The position numbers and the translations under genes were made by a program. Positions 6,749-14,000 of a DNA stretch of 27,805 nucleotides are shown piece by piece. The stretch lies in assembly GCA_012800215.1 (NCBI GenBank), contig JAAZJT010000105.1:1-27805 (forward strand). The letters run 5' to 3'. This DNA comes from Bacillota bacterium (GTDB taxonomy: Bacteria; Bacillota; Dethiobacteria; Dethiobacterales; Dethiobacteraceae). How positions within the stretch are numbered: position 1 is the first letter of the stretch; each line of letters starts with the position of its first letter. The notes beneath the pieces were generated by a model. It was not told the origin of the DNA and ran no database searches. It worked only from the letters and a program-made list of their open reading frames with translations.

Positions 6749-6866
6749 CTCGAAATATTTATACAATAATGTTGGAAGATTAAGGATAATAAGTATGTTG
6801 GATTTAGTGTATTTGCATTAAGTGCTGGGTAAAATCTGGACATCAGTAAGTGTTTGATGTGTGCAG

Positions 6867-6895
6867 TTGACAAGCCTTTGTTGATTGAATAGAAT
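6867..6895 (+). promoter_or_regulatory. Promoter of hisS-aspS
   Basis: TTGACA (6867-6872), a 17-bp spacer and TAGAAT (6890-6895) give a strong sigma-A-type promoter. The leader to the hisS start is only about 57 nt. Confidence 0.75.
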
Positions 6896-6913
6896 TAAAT
6901 TGGTAAATTTCGA

Positions 6914-6935
6914 CTCCCGGCCGTAGGAACGGGGG
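6914..6935 (+). other. Short GC hairpin in the hisS leader, possible weak attenuator
   Basis: CTCCCG (6914-6919) can pair with CGGGGG (6930-6935), including one G-T pair, around a 10-nt loop. CTTTCTTG follows. The leader is too short for a T-box, which often controls such genes in Firmicutes. The regulatory role is uncertain. Confidence 0.3.
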
Positions 6936-6958
6936 CTTTCTTGTAAAGGAGGAATTTT

Positions 6959-8227
6959 GTGTTAACGAAGGCACCGCGGGGCACGCGTGATTTGTTGCCG
7001 AAAGAGATTGTACAGTGGCACTATTTTGAGGAAAAGGTACGGGAGGTCTGCAGGCTTTTTGGATATCAGGAAATAAGGACGCCGATATTTGAGCATACTG
7101 AGTTATTTTTACGCGGTGTCGGTGAAGTTACGGATATTGTGTCTAAGGAAATGTATACTTTCACCGACAGGGGTAAACGTTCATTAACCCTGAGACCTGA
7201 AGGGACAGCATCAGTAGCCAGGGCTTACTTGGAGAATAAGCTGCATGGTGAAGCGCAACCGATAAAATTATATTATGTGGGCCCCATGTTTCGCTATGAC
7301 CGCCCACAAGCCGGGCGTTATCGCCAGTTCCACCAATTTGGTGTGGAAGTGTTTGGTGCACAGGCAGCAGAGCTGGATGCGGAAGTTATTACTCTGTCTT
7401 TATTTTTTTTCCGTGCCCTGGGGCTTAGTGAATTTACTTTACATATAAACAGTGTGGGTTGTCCAAAGTGCCGGCAGGCGTATCGCCAGCAGCTGCAGGC
7501 TGCCTTAGAGGATAAGGTGGGTGAACTTTGTACAGATTGCGCGGAACGTTATGAGAAAAATCCTTTGCGTATTTTGGATTGTAAGCAGCTGCAGTGTCAG
7601 GAATTAACACAAGATGTGCCCTCAATGTTAGATATGTTGTGTGATGAATGTGCTGAACATTTTGCACAAGTGCGGCAAACTTTAGATGCTTTAGGGGAAA
7701 ACTATGTGGTAAATCCTCGTTTAGTACGCGGTTTGGACTACTACACAAAAACCGCTTTTGAAATTATATCGCCGGTACTGGGTGCCCAAGGTTCTATTTG
7801 TGGTGGCGGGCGATATGATTATTTGTTAAATACCATTGGTGGTCCACAAATTCCCGGCATTGGTTTTGCTGTTGGTATTGAACGTGTTCTGCTGGCCTTG
7901 GAGGCAGCGGGTGTGCAAGTAGGAGAGCATACTGAACCGGATGTTTTTGTGGCAACAGCAAAAGTGGATGCTAAGGAAAGTTTGAAGCTAACTATGGATT
8001 TGCGGCAGGCAGGTTTGGCAGCTGAGCAGGATTATTTGGGCCGCAGTCTAAAAGCGCAGCTAAAATATGCAGATAAAAAAGGAATAAAGCACGTTGTAAT
8101 TCTTGGTGAAGAAGAAATGCAAAAGGGACAGGCTACGGTGAGGGATATGCAAACAGGTTCACAGGAGACTGTGGAAGTAAGCAAGCTGGCAACCCATCTG
8201 GCTGAGTTGGTGAGGAGGAAAAAATAA
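6959..8227 (+). CDS. hisS: Histidyl-tRNA synthetase
   Basis: This class II synthetase attaches histidine to tRNA-His in the cytoplasm. The 422 residues show APRGTRDLLP at the N-terminus, LRPEGT (79-83), the long motif 2 region VGPMFRYDRPQAGRYRQF (107-124), RGLDYYTKTAFE, GGGRYDYL and the motif 3 segment GIGFAVGIERVL, followed by the C-terminal anticodon-binding domain. Length is normal. The start is GTG with AAAGGAGG (6946-6953) five bases upstream. aspS follows with no gap, as in many Firmicutes, so the two are co-transcribed from the promoter at 6867. Confidence 0.97.
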   Translation: MLTKAPRGTRDLLPKEIVQWHYFEEKVREVCRLFGYQEIRTPIFEHTELFLRGVGEVTDIVSKEMYTFTDRGKRSLTLRPEGTASVARAYLENKLHGEAQPIKLYYVGPMFRYDRPQAGRYRQFHQFGVEVFGAQAAELDAEVITLSLFFFRALGLSEFTLHINSVGCPKCRQAYRQQLQAALEDKVGELCTDCAERYEKNPLRILDCKQLQCQELTQDVPSMLDMLCDECAEHFAQVRQTLDALGENYVVNPRLVRGLDYYTKTAFEIISPVLGAQGSICGGGRYDYLLNTIGGPQIPGIGFAVGIERVLLALEAAGVQVGEHTEPDVFVATAKVDAKESLKLTMDLRQAGLAAEQDYLGRSLKAQLKYADKKGIKHVVILGEEEMQKGQATVRDMQTGSQETVEVSKLATHLAELVRRKK

Positions 8228-10000
8228 ATGATTTTTCGTGACAAAAACTGTGGAGAAATACGTGCGGATAATATTGGTGAGAAAGTTATACTAAGTGGCT
8301 GGGTACAAAGAAGGAGAGATCATGGGAAGTTAATTTTTATAGACTTGCGTGACCGCAGCGGCTTGGTGCAGGTAGTTTTTAATTTTGAACAAGACGAAGG
8401 TATGTTTGCTCGCGCAGAAGAAGTGCGCAATGAGTATGTGGTACGGGTTGAAGGTGTAGTGGTGGCTCGCGATAAGGAAGCAGTGAACCCAAAACTCGCC
8501 ACTGGTGAGGTTGAAATTCATGCCCAGAGCTTAACAATTTTAAATAAAGCAAAAACGCCGCCTTTTTATATTGAAGACGGCGTGGATGTTGATGAAAACG
8601 TCCGCTTGAAGTATCGCTATTTAGATTTGCGGCGGCCGGAAATGATGCGGAATATAATGCTGCGCCATCGTGTCAGCAAATTAGTACGGGATTTTTTAGA
8701 TAGTGAAGGCTTTTTGGAAGTGGAAACGCCTATTTTGACTAAAAGCACACCGGAAGGGGCGCGGGACTATTTAGTGCCCAGCCGCGTAAACCCCGGTAAT
8801 TTTTATGCGTTACCACAATCTCCTCAGCTATTTAAGCAATTGTTGATGGTATCCGGTGTGGAACGTTATTTCCAGATTGCACGCTGTTTTCGTGATGAAG
8901 ATTTACGTGCTGACCGGCAGCCTGAGTTTACCCAGATAGATATTGAGCTCTCTTTTTGTACGCAGGAAATGATTATTGAGTTAATGGAAAAAATGATGGC
9001 TTATCTTTACCGGGAGGCGCTGGGGATAGAACTTTCTCTGCCTTTTCCCCGCCTAACATATCAGGAAGCAATGGAGCGTTTTGGCAGTGACAAACCGGAT
9101 ACACGCTTTGCCTTGGAATTACGTGATATCTCTGCAATAGTAGCAGAAGCTAATTTTAAAGTTTTTCAGCAAGTACTTGCCAAAGGTGGCGTCATCAAAG
9201 GAATTAATGCAAAAGAGTGTGGGCATTATAGCCGGCGCGAAATTGATGAGTTGACGGCCTATGTGGCTCAGTTTGGCGCTAAAGGTTTGGCCTATATGTT
9301 TGTGGAAGAAAAAGGTGTGCGTTCTCCAATTGCTAAGTTCTTTGACGAAACAACTTTAGCTGAAATTGTCAAAACAATGGAAGGAAGACCTGGTGATTTA
9401 TTATTCTTTGTGGCAGATGAGTTTGAGGTTGCTTGCCGTGCCTTGGGGGCATTGCGCTTGCAGCTGGCGGAAAGACGTAATCTGTTGGATGAGCAAAAAC
9501 GCAATTTCCTGTGGGTGGTAGATTTCCCCTTGGTGGTTTTTGACCAGGATGAACAGCGCTATGTTTCCGTTAACCATCCTTTCACTTCACCGCATGATGA
9601 GGATCTGGATAAATTAGAAAGTGAACCGCTTAGTGTTTTAGCCAAGGCCCATGACCTGGTATTAAATGGAGTGGAAGTAGGTGGCGGCAGTTTGCGGATC
9701 CATCAGCGCGAGCTGCAGGAGAGGGTATTAAAACTGCTAGGTTTTACAGAGGAGAGAGCGTACGAGCAGTTTGGCTTCTTACTTGATGCTTTTGATTACG
9801 GAACGCCTCCCCATGGCGGCATTGCCTTCGGCTTGGATCGTCTGGTAATGCTGATGGCCGGTGAAAAATCTATACGTGAGGTTATTGCTTTCCCCAAAAC
9901 AGCCAGTGCCAGTGATTTAATGACTCATGCTCCGTCAAAGGTGGCACCTAAACAGCTGCAGGAGTTACATCTTACTGTAACTGGGGAAAAGAAAGCTTAA
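8228..10000 (+). CDS. aspS: Aspartyl-tRNA synthetase (bacterial type)
   Basis: The 590-residue enzyme charges tRNA with aspartate. It has the N-terminal OB-fold anticodon domain (about 1-110), class II motif 2 in FRDEDLRADRQPEFTQ, the bacterial GAD insertion in the middle and motif 3 in GIAFGLDRLVMLMAG. Its ATG directly follows the hisS stop codon, with GAGGAGG a few bases upstream inside hisS. The anticodon domain reads RRRDHG, with histidine where the E. coli enzyme has leucine (RRRDLG). From memory, histidine here is linked to nondiscriminating enzymes that also charge tRNA-Asn. The stop codon overlaps that of the convergent next gene. Confidence 0.97.
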   Translation: MIFRDKNCGEIRADNIGEKVILSGWVQRRRDHGKLIFIDLRDRSGLVQVVFNFEQDEGMFARAEEVRNEYVVRVEGVVVARDKEAVNPKLATGEVEIHAQSLTILNKAKTPPFYIEDGVDVDENVRLKYRYLDLRRPEMMRNIMLRHRVSKLVRDFLDSEGFLEVETPILTKSTPEGARDYLVPSRVNPGNFYALPQSPQLFKQLLMVSGVERYFQIARCFRDEDLRADRQPEFTQIDIELSFCTQEMIIELMEKMMAYLYREALGIELSLPFPRLTYQEAMERFGSDKPDTRFALELRDISAIVAEANFKVFQQVLAKGGVIKGINAKECGHYSRREIDELTAYVAQFGAKGLAYMFVEEKGVRSPIAKFFDETTLAEIVKTMEGRPGDLLFFVADEFEVACRALGALRLQLAERRNLLDEQKRNFLWVVDFPLVVFDQDEQRYVSVNHPFTSPHDEDLDKLESEPLSVLAKAHDLVLNGVEVGGGSLRIHQRELQERVLKLLGFTEERAYEQFGFLLDAFDYGTPPHGGIAFGLDRLVMLMAGEKSIREVIAFPKTASASDLMTHAPSKVAPKQLQELHLTVTGEKKA

Positions 10001-10293
10001 TTTTTGGCGCCGGCGATTTTTAGTTTAGAAACCAAATCATGCAGAATATTACTGCCGCGGGAAATAATCAGGCCGGTAATAAAGTAGTCAATTTGCGGCA
10101 GTGCGACTAATTGAATGTTTAAGGATGCCAGAATACCGCTGCGAGTAATGACACACAGTATCATTCCTAAGAGAATAGCCACTAAGCGGCTGTACTGGCC
10201 ACGTATGCCAGGGACGATAGTTTTAAAAATCTCTGTTGAAAATTCGACAATTATGGCCAATACAACAATGGTTGAAAGAGCTTCAAAGGTCAA
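9997..10293 (-). CDS. Small membrane protein, holin-like
   Basis: This 98-residue protein has about three hydrophobic segments: roughly 5-25, 36-56 and 62-80. The ending YFITGLIISRGSNILHDLVSKLK resembles small holin-like proteins found in Firmicute chromosomes and phages. It starts with TTG at 10293 behind AAGGATGAG and ends with a stop that overlaps the aspS stop by four bases in convergent orientation. No phage lysis genes are near, so a phage role is unproven. The function is unknown; I describe it only as a short integral membrane protein. Confidence 0.7.
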   Translation of the reverse strand: MTFEALSTIVVLAIIVEFSTEIFKTIVPGIRGQYSRLVAILLGMILCVITRSGILASLNIQLVALPQIDYFITGLIISRGSNILHDLVSKLKIAGAKN

Positions 10294-10398
10294 AAAAACT
10301 CATCCTTTCATCCTTTTAGTCCATATTTATGGTGTTTTACCCTGAACTATGTATGTATCTTCCACTTGCTAGCGTCGAAAAAAATTGTTATAATTATT

Positions 10399-10427
10399 TT
10401 GCAGCGTAAGGAAAAAATAATTATAAA
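10399..10427 (+). promoter_or_regulatory. Promoter of the 6S-like RNA
   Basis: TTGCAG (10399-10404), a 17-bp spacer and TATAAA (10422-10427) lie just upstream of the folded RNA, placing the start near 10433. Confidence 0.6.
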
Positions 10428-10431
10428 CCCT

Positions 10432-10606
10432 GCGATGTTTGTGATACCGTATAATGTTTTGAGCTAACACTTTTGATTCGGGAGCTCGTTCTCTGTATGC
10501 AGCACATAAGCCTTGATCCAAAGGACATGTTAAGCATCCAGGAGAGCACCCACTTGTGGGGAGAGAGTTCAAAACAGGGCGGTTACCACGGCATGGTGGG
10601 GTTTCG
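10432..10606 (+). ncRNA. ssrS: 6S RNA candidate (SsrS/BsrA type)
   Basis: 6S RNA mimics an open promoter and binds the housekeeping RNA polymerase in stationary phase. A 175-nt region without a plausible gene folds into the expected rod. The closing stem pairs GCGATG..GTG..TA..CCG (10432-10449) with CGG..TA..CAC..CATGGT (10580-10597). An inner stem pairs GTTTTGA (10456-10462) with TCAAAAC (10569-10575). A large central bubble follows, then an apical arm pairs GTTCTCTG..ATGC (10488-10500) with GCAT..CAGGAGAGC (10534-10547), closed by CCTT/AAGG (10511-10524). A small CCCA/TGGG hairpin lies in the 3' side of the bubble. Location downstream of aspS matches B. subtilis, where a 6S RNA gene lies close to aspS (from memory). 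Ends are approximate. Confidence 0.75.
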
Positions 10607-10635
10607 TTGTTTCTGGCAAAATTTTACGCTATAAT
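10607..10635 (+). promoter_or_regulatory. Promoter of the CsoR-family gene
   Basis: TTGTTT (10607-10612), a 17-bp spacer and TATAAT (10630-10635) precede the gene by about 25 bp. It starts right after the 6S-like RNA's 3' end. I do not see a clear CsoR-type G-tract palindrome around it. Confidence 0.6.
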
Positions 10636-10660
10636 GGGTTTAAAGTGAGGAGTGTTGCCT

Positions 10661-10924
10661 GTGGAAAAAGAACACCAATTACTGATAAATCGTTTAAATC
10701 GCATTGAGGGCCAGATAAGAGGAATACGAAAAATGATTGCGGAGGAGCAGGGCTGCAGAGATATTTTAATGCAAATTGCTGCTGTTAAAGCAGCCATTAA
10801 TAAAGTAGGCACATTGGTCTTTCAAACCCATTTCCGTCACTGCTTGCAGGAAGCAGTAGCTGGGGAAAAAGATCCTGATTTTATTGATGAAGTAATGAAA
10901 TTACTTGATAAGTATATTAGTTAG
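10661..10924 (+). CDS. CsoR/FrmR-family metal- or sulfur-sensing transcriptional repressor
   Basis: This 87-residue all-helical protein belongs to the family of Cu(I), Ni/Co, formaldehyde or persulfide sensors (DUF156). It shows LNRIEGQIRGIRKMI near the N-terminus and C32, H57 and C61 in C-x24-H-x3-C spacing, the Cu(I) ligand arrangement of CsoR. I chose GTG 10661 with GAGGAG (10647-10652) eight bases upstream; upstream GTG and TTG codons overlap or crowd that site. No copper ATPase or chaperone is adjacent. The next gene, a pyruvate-kinase-like protein, follows after 77 bp and could be its target or simply a neighbour. Which ligand it senses is not settled by sequence. Confidence 0.85.
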   Translation: MEKEHQLLINRLNRIEGQIRGIRKMIAEEQGCRDILMQIAAVKAAINKVGTLVFQTHFRHCLQEAVAGEKDPDFIDEVMKLLDKYIS

Positions 10925-11001
10925 CTTTTAGCATAAGAAAAATTGAGATGGAAAAAATAAATTTAGCAGGAAAAATAAGGTATGTTAAAAGGGGGATAGT
11001 C

Positions 11002-11547
11002 ATGTTATTTGCAAAAAGGGGTCCTGAAAATACTGATATGACATTAAAGTTGGCGGTAGAAAGAGGCAAAGAACTGGGTATCGAGCATTATGTTGTGGCT
11101 TCTAATTCAGGTAAAACCGCTCAACAGCTTTTGTCTTTTGGCGTGAAAGTTGTCTGTGTTACGCACCATACAGGGTTTCGTAATCCCGGTGAACAGGAAA
11201 TGGCGGAAGCTGAGCGGGAAGAATTAATTAAAGCAGGTGCTAAGGTGTTGACAACGACGCATCTTTTAGGCGGTATTGACCGTGGCGTGGAAAATAAATT
11301 TGGCGGAACAACACCCGGCAGTTTGGTTGCCGCTACGTTGCGTATGTTGGGTCAGGGAGTGAAGGTTGGCGTGGAAATAGCTGTAATGGCACTTGACGCC
11401 GGTTTGATTCCTTATGGCGAAGATATAATTGCTATTGGCGGCTCCGGCAGAGGGGCAGATACAGCAATTGTGGTGCAGCCGGCCCATGCCAAAGATTTTT
11501 TTGCCGGCAAAATCCGGGAGATTATTTGTAAGCCTGCTGTTTGCTAA
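11002..11547 (+). CDS. Pyruvate kinase C-terminal-like domain protein
   Basis: The 181-residue protein matches the free-standing alpha/beta domain that resembles the C-terminal domain of pyruvate kinase. The pattern is MLFAKRGPENTDMTLKLA, HYVVASNSGKTA and VKVVCVTHHTGF, ending with EDIIAIGGSGRGADTAIV. It lacks the catalytic barrel, so it is not a pyruvate kinase; its activity is unknown, possibly phosphate or nucleotide binding. I chose ATG 11002 because GGGGGAT lies upstream and the family starts there; ATG 10948 would add 18 residues without a good ribosome site. It lies in the same direction as the CsoR-family gene. Confidence 0.75.
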   Translation: MLFAKRGPENTDMTLKLAVERGKELGIEHYVVASNSGKTAQQLLSFGVKVVCVTHHTGFRNPGEQEMAEAEREELIKAGAKVLTTTHLLGGIDRGVENKFGGTTPGSLVAATLRMLGQGVKVGVEIAVMALDAGLIPYGEDIIAIGGSGRGADTAIVVQPAHAKDFFAGKIREIICKPAVC

Positions 11548-11718
11548 AATAAACGGCTATTTAAAAGTACTTTTTACATACAATGGTATTAACAGCTGTG
11601 CAGCAGAAATGATTATTAGTATAAAAATTTTAAATAGACAGGAAATTAACCAATCATGTTGAATTAAAATAAAGAGTGTCTGGTATTGAATTGCATAACA
11701 TTCTTAAGGAGGCGACCC

Positions 11719-11895
11719 ATGGAGTCAGTAGACGGAAAAGTAGAGTTTCTGTGTCTGGGATGTGGCTTGCAGGGGTTATCTGAATGGTCGGATGTAAACG
11801 CTGAGGGCGGCATTTTGTGTCATAAATGTGGTCAATATGTTATTACGTCGCATCTCCTTAAAAAAGAAAAATATGCCCAGCTCACGTTAAGCTAA
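11719..11895 (+). CDS. 58-residue zinc-ribbon protein, unknown function
   Basis: The short protein has two CxxC pairs: C12-C15 (CLGC) and C34-C37 (CHKC), spaced to bind one zinc ion as a ribbon. The ATG at 11719 has a strong AAGGAGG site seven bases upstream, which argues for real translation. The longer frame starting upstream would include that site and is unlikely. It lies alone between the pyruvate-kinase-like gene and a terminator. I do not recognise a named family; a nucleic acid or protein-binding role is possible. Confidence 0.65.
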   Translation: MESVDGKVEFLCLGCGLQGLSEWSDVNAEGGILCHKCGQYVITSHLLKKEKYAQLTLS

Positions 11896-11924
11896 ATATT
11901 GTAATAAATTTTAAGTTGTAAATA

Positions 11925-11951
11925 AGCTCCGCTAGAAGCGGGCTTTTTTTT
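11925..11951 (+). terminator. Factor-independent terminator before the dcw cluster
   Basis: AGCTCCGCT (11925-11933) pairs with AGCGGGCT (11937-11944), with one bulged T, followed by eight T residues. It separates the preceding genes from the mraZ operon. Confidence 0.85.
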
Positions 11952-12046
11952 GTGTTTTTAGCCTTATTACAGGTTTTTTTTATTTTTTTGAATTTTTTTT
12001 TAGTTGCAAGCAGGAAAAGCGAAATAGTCGTTGAATGTAGACAAAA

Positions 12047-12071
12047 GTGGGTTGAAGTGGGGCAAAGTGGA
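12047..12071 (+). promoter_or_regulatory. MraZ operator boxes (three direct repeats)
   Basis: GTGGG, GTGGG and GTGGA occur at 12047, 12057 and 12067, an exact 10-bp period, just upstream of mraZ. MraZ is known to bind TGGG-type direct repeats with this spacing and to repress its own dcw operon. I could not find a convincing -35/-10 pair beside them. Confidence 0.75.
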
Positions 12072-12100
12072 GGGTTTTTCCCGGAAAGGGGTGGAAGTTC

Positions 12101-12532
12101 ATGTTCATGGGAGAATATCAACATACCATTGATAGCAAAGGACGCTTAATTATGCCGGCTAAATTTCGTGAGGAATTAGGCGATAGTTTTGTGCTAACCC
12201 GTGGCTTGGACAACTGTCTCTTTGTTTACCCTCTACCTGAGTGGACGGCTTTAGAGCAGAAACTTAAAGCACTTCCTTTTACACGTTCTGACGCCCGGGC
12301 TTTTACACGTTTTTTCTTTTCCGGGGCGGCAGAATGTGAATTGGATAAACAAGGCCGTGTTCTAATCCCCAACAACTTGCGTGAACATGCCAAGTTACAA
12401 AAAGATGTGGTAGTTATAGGGGTCTCCAGCCGTGTAGAAATTTGGAGCGCTGAAGTTTGGCAGCAATATAGTGAAGAAACCGGTGTATCATTTGAGGATA
12501 TTGCTGAAAAGATTATAGATTTAGAACTCTAG
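12101..12532 (+). CDS. mraZ: MraZ, transcriptional regulator of the dcw operon
   Basis: The 143-residue protein has two AbrB/SpoVT-like halves: MFMGEYQHTIDSKGRLIMPAKFREEL at the N-terminus (its start matches B. subtilis MraZ from memory) and ELDKQGRVLIPNNLREHA in the second half. It forms a ring that binds the repeats at 12047-12071 and controls this cluster. ATG 12101 has GGGGTGG upstream and gives the family start. Length is exactly typical. rsmH follows after 45 bp. Confidence 0.96.
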   Translation: MFMGEYQHTIDSKGRLIMPAKFREELGDSFVLTRGLDNCLFVYPLPEWTALEQKLKALPFTRSDARAFTRFFFSGAAECELDKQGRVLIPNNLREHAKLQKDVVVIGVSSRVEIWSAEVWQQYSEETGVSFEDIAEKIIDLEL

Positions 12533-12577
12533 CATGAGGGGGATACTAGGTGCAATAACTAATGCTGGGATGTGTGC

Positions 12578-13540
12578 ATGATGCAGTTTGCTCATGAACC
12601 TGTTTTATTACAGGAAACTTTAAAGGTCTTAAACCCGCAGCCAGGTGAGGTTTTTGTTGATGGCACAGTTGGCGGCGGTGGTCACAGCGCTGCTATTCTA
12701 GAAAGAATCATGCCGGGCGGGTATTTAGTTGCCATAGACCAGGATGAAGAGGCACTAAGGGCTGCCAGGAAAAGGCTGGCGCCTTGGTCTGAAAATATTG
12801 ATTTTGTGAAGCGCAATTTTGCGCAACTTAAAATAATTTTAACTGAATTAAATATTACTGCTGTTGACGGTATTTTGCTGGATATTGGTGTATCCAGCCA
12901 TCAATTGGATGAGGATGAAAGGGGTTTTTCCTACCACGCCAATGCGCCTTTAGATATGCGAATGAGCCGTGACGGAGGTACTACTGCTGCTGATTTAGTA
13001 AATAACTTGGATGCTGCAGAGTTAACGCGCATTATTCGTGAGTTTGGAGAAGAACTTTGGGCAAAACGCATTGCAGAATTTATTGTAGCAACACGACAAA
13101 AGCATGGTCCCATTACGACAACTGAGCAACTGGTGGAAGTTATTAAAGCTGCTATCCCGGCCAGAGCGCGCCGGCGCGGTCCACACCCGGCCCGCCGTAC
13201 CTTCCAGGCATTGAGGATTGCCGTCAATGATGAGCTCAATGTTTTAGAAAAGGCTTTACATCAAAGCATTGAGTGTTTAAAACCCGGCGGCCGCTTAGCA
13301 GTTATCACTTTTCATTCTCTGGAAGACAGACTGGTAAAAAAGATACTGCACCATGCTGCAAGCGGCTGTGAGTGCCCTCCGGGGCTGCCGGTCTGTGTAT
13401 GTGGGAAGCAGCAACAAATAAAAATTTTGACGCCAAAGCCGATGCAGGCTAGTGACAGTGAATTGAAAAAAAATCCACGTGCCCGCAGTGCAAAGTTGCG
13501 TGCCGCAATTAAAGTTCTAAATGAGGGAAAGGGTGAATAG
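12578..13540 (+). CDS. rsmH: 16S rRNA (cytosine-1402-N4) methyltransferase RsmH
   Basis: RsmH (MraW) methylates N4 of C1402 in the decoding centre of 16S rRNA using S-adenosylmethionine. The 320-residue form shows FAHEPVLLQE, the SAM-binding VDGTVGGGGHS, LLDIGVSSHQLDEDERGFSY, PLDMRMS, the arginine-rich RARRRGPHPARRTFQALR and VITFHSLEDR. All are standard for the family. The start is one of two adjacent ATGs (12578 or 12581) behind a weak GGGA site; a GTG at 12572 is also possible. Its stop lies 2 bp before ftsL. Confidence 0.96.
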   Translation: MMQFAHEPVLLQETLKVLNPQPGEVFVDGTVGGGGHSAAILERIMPGGYLVAIDQDEEALRAARKRLAPWSENIDFVKRNFAQLKIILTELNITAVDGILLDIGVSSHQLDEDERGFSYHANAPLDMRMSRDGGTTAADLVNNLDAAELTRIIREFGEELWAKRIAEFIVATRQKHGPITTTEQLVEVIKAAIPARARRRGPHPARRTFQALRIAVNDELNVLEKALHQSIECLKPGGRLAVITFHSLEDRLVKKILHHAASGCECPPGLPVCVCGKQQQIKILTPKPMQASDSELKKNPRARSAKLRAAIKVLNEGKGE

Positions 13541-13542
13541 AG

Positions 13543-13926
13543 TTGTTAGTAGCGAATAAACGTCCAGTAGAATATCCGTATCCGCATAGAGCTAGGCAAA
13601 GTGAAAGGTTGCGGCTGCAATCACAGCGTCAGGCACATTTAGCTGCTGCTTCATACAAATTAAAGCTTTTTGCTGCCGTATTTATTTGTGCTTTAATGGC
13701 CATCGCCGTAATAACGCATTACATTCACGTGATTAATATAACGCAGCAAGTGGAGCAAGCAAGGTCGGAATTAGTGGCTTTACAGGAAGAAGGCAAACAT
13801 TTAAAATTGGAAATAGCGTCTTTGCGCTCTCCGGATCGTTTGGAACAAAAGGCATATGAGCTGGGGATGCAGTATCCCGGAAGGGAGCAAATGATTGTTT
13901 TAAATGCCGGGGCAGGCGATAATTAG
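13543..13926 (+). CDS. ftsL: FtsL-like cell division protein
   Basis: This 127-residue bitopic membrane protein has a basic cytoplasmic N-terminus, one membrane segment (about 42-62, LFAAVFICALMAIAVITHYI), and an outside coiled coil (about 66-98) followed by SPDRLEQKAYELGMQYP, typical of FtsL/DivIC proteins. FtsL joins FtsQ/DivIB and DivIC in the divisome. It starts with TTG at 13543 behind a GGG-rich site within the end of rsmH. Sequence conservation in this family is low; the call rests on topology and position before the transpeptidase gene. Confidence 0.85.
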   Translation: MLVANKRPVEYPYPHRARQSERLRLQSQRQAHLAAASYKLKLFAAVFICALMAIAVITHYIHVINITQQVEQARSELVALQEEGKHLKLEIASLRSPDRLEQKAYELGMQYPGREQMIVLNAGAGDN

Positions 13927-14000
13927 GAGTACAGGTTATTTTATACATATTACTAATTACTAATGAATTAGATAGTTTTATATTCTGGGAGGGTTAGCTT

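Noticed and set aside
6158..6769. 203-residue plus-strand frame opposite the alcohol dehydrogenase
   Set aside because: It is a shadow of the dehydrogenase gene, with low-complexity composition and no motifs.
6896..6958. T-box riboswitch before hisS
   Set aside because: The leader is only about 57 nt after a strong promoter, too short for a specifier loop and antiterminator; only a small hairpin is seen.
10369..10572. 67-residue minus-strand frame with several cysteines
   Set aside because: It covers the 6S-like RNA and its promoter in antisense, has no good ribosome site, and its cysteines fall in the structured RNA arms.
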